DNA from: Oscillospiraceae bacterium
GTDB taxonomy: Bacteria > Bacillota > Clostridia > Saccharofermentanales > Saccharofermentanaceae
Assembly: GCA_902767145.1 (NCBI GenBank)
Contig: CACXGG010000218.1
Location: 1-24,918 of the forward strand
Reading direction: 5' to 3'
Length of the DNA: 24,918 nt
This document shows, piece after piece, positions 24,668-24,918 of this stretch (the first letter of the stretch is position 1; every line of letters begins with the position of its first letter). The position numbers and the translations under genes are program-made. The notes below the pieces were generated by a model. It searched no databases, was not told the origin of the DNA, and saw nothing but the letters and a program-made list of their open reading frames with translations.

Positions 24668-24918
24668 ATGAAAAAGACACATAAGCAGAATAAATATGGT
24701 TTTACTCTCGTTGAGATGATGCTCTCCATCGCGATCATCATCATCATCTCCGTATTATTCGTACCCATGCTGATATCCGTTAAGGATTCATTTAAGAGAG
24801 TATATAATGCAAACGATGCGGCAGATTACGCTCAGCTTTATGCCAAGGCATTTGAGAACCAGCTGATCTATGATATCCAGAATGGTGTTTCAGGTGATAC
24901 TTATTCTTATAAGGTATC
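24668..24918 (+). CDS. Prepilin-like protein, cut by the window edge
   Basis: Only the first 83 codons are visible. ATG 24668 has GGAGG nine bases upstream; an ATG at 24662 in the same frame is too close to it. The leader MKKTHKQNKYG is followed by FTLVEMMLSIAIIIIIS, a class III signal with Glu5, and a hydrophobic helix. The gene overlaps or abuts the previous stop (TGATG), so it belongs to the same transcript. It may be a GspJ/PilW-like minor pilin, but too little is seen to decide. The 3' end lies outside the window. Confidence 0.88.
   Translation, partial: MKKTHKQNKYGFTLVEMMLSIAIIIIISVLFVPMLISVKDSFKRVYNANDAADYAQLYAKAFENQLIYDIQNGVSGDTYSYKV

Overview
The window looks like chromosomal DNA of a monoderm, anaerobic Bacillota, most likely class Clostridia. 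The signs are strong AGGAGG-type ribosome binding sites, A+T-rich promoters with sigma-A type boxes, paired YfhO membrane proteins, an Asp23-type domain, a DUF6062-like protein, and a type IV pilus (T4P) cluster with no outer-membrane secretin in the part seen. The genus cannot be fixed from sequence alone. I see no rRNA, tRNA, transposase, phage gene or CRISPR array.

Layout. Positions 1-317 hold a 53-bp tandem repeat array with a hairpin in each unit, then a perfect dyad, and no gene. A lone PD-(D/E)XK nuclease-like gene follows (318-1031, +) and ends at a bidirectional terminator. A two-gene minus-strand operon (1083-3748) encodes a YegS/DAGK-type lipid kinase and a membrane-anchored parvulin-like foldase. 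Divergent from it, 3884-9795 (+) is a tightly overlapping operon of two YfhO-family membrane proteins and a DnaQ-like DEDDh exonuclease with a C-terminal zinc ribbon.

The rest is mostly T4P. A strong isolated promoter at 9837 drives a large PilX-like secreted protein (9930-11921), closed by a clean terminator. A minus-strand operon (15802 down to 11994) begins with the prepilin peptidase, followed by YebC, a P-loop/Asp23 fusion, a DUF6062-like zinc protein and a DsrE-like protein. Divergent from the peptidase, 16030-23219 (+) is the pilus machine in order pilB, pilT, pilC, pilM, pilN-like, pilO-like. Four prepilins follow: two very small ones (68 and 71 residues), one with a CxxC module (228 residues), and one cut by the window edge.

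How it fits together (inference from family knowledge): the prepilin peptidase trims all the prepilins; PilB, probably sensing cyclic-di-GMP through its N-terminal MshEN domain, powers extension; PilT powers retraction; PilC, PilM, PilN and PilO form the inner-membrane platform. Separate promoters before the PilX-like gene, before pilB and before each small pilin gene suggest that pilin dosage is set independently of the machine. The most interesting points are the tiny pilins, the large PilX-like protein, the altered catalytic motif of the prepilin peptidase, the P-loop/Asp23 fusion, and the repeat array next to a solitary nuclease gene.
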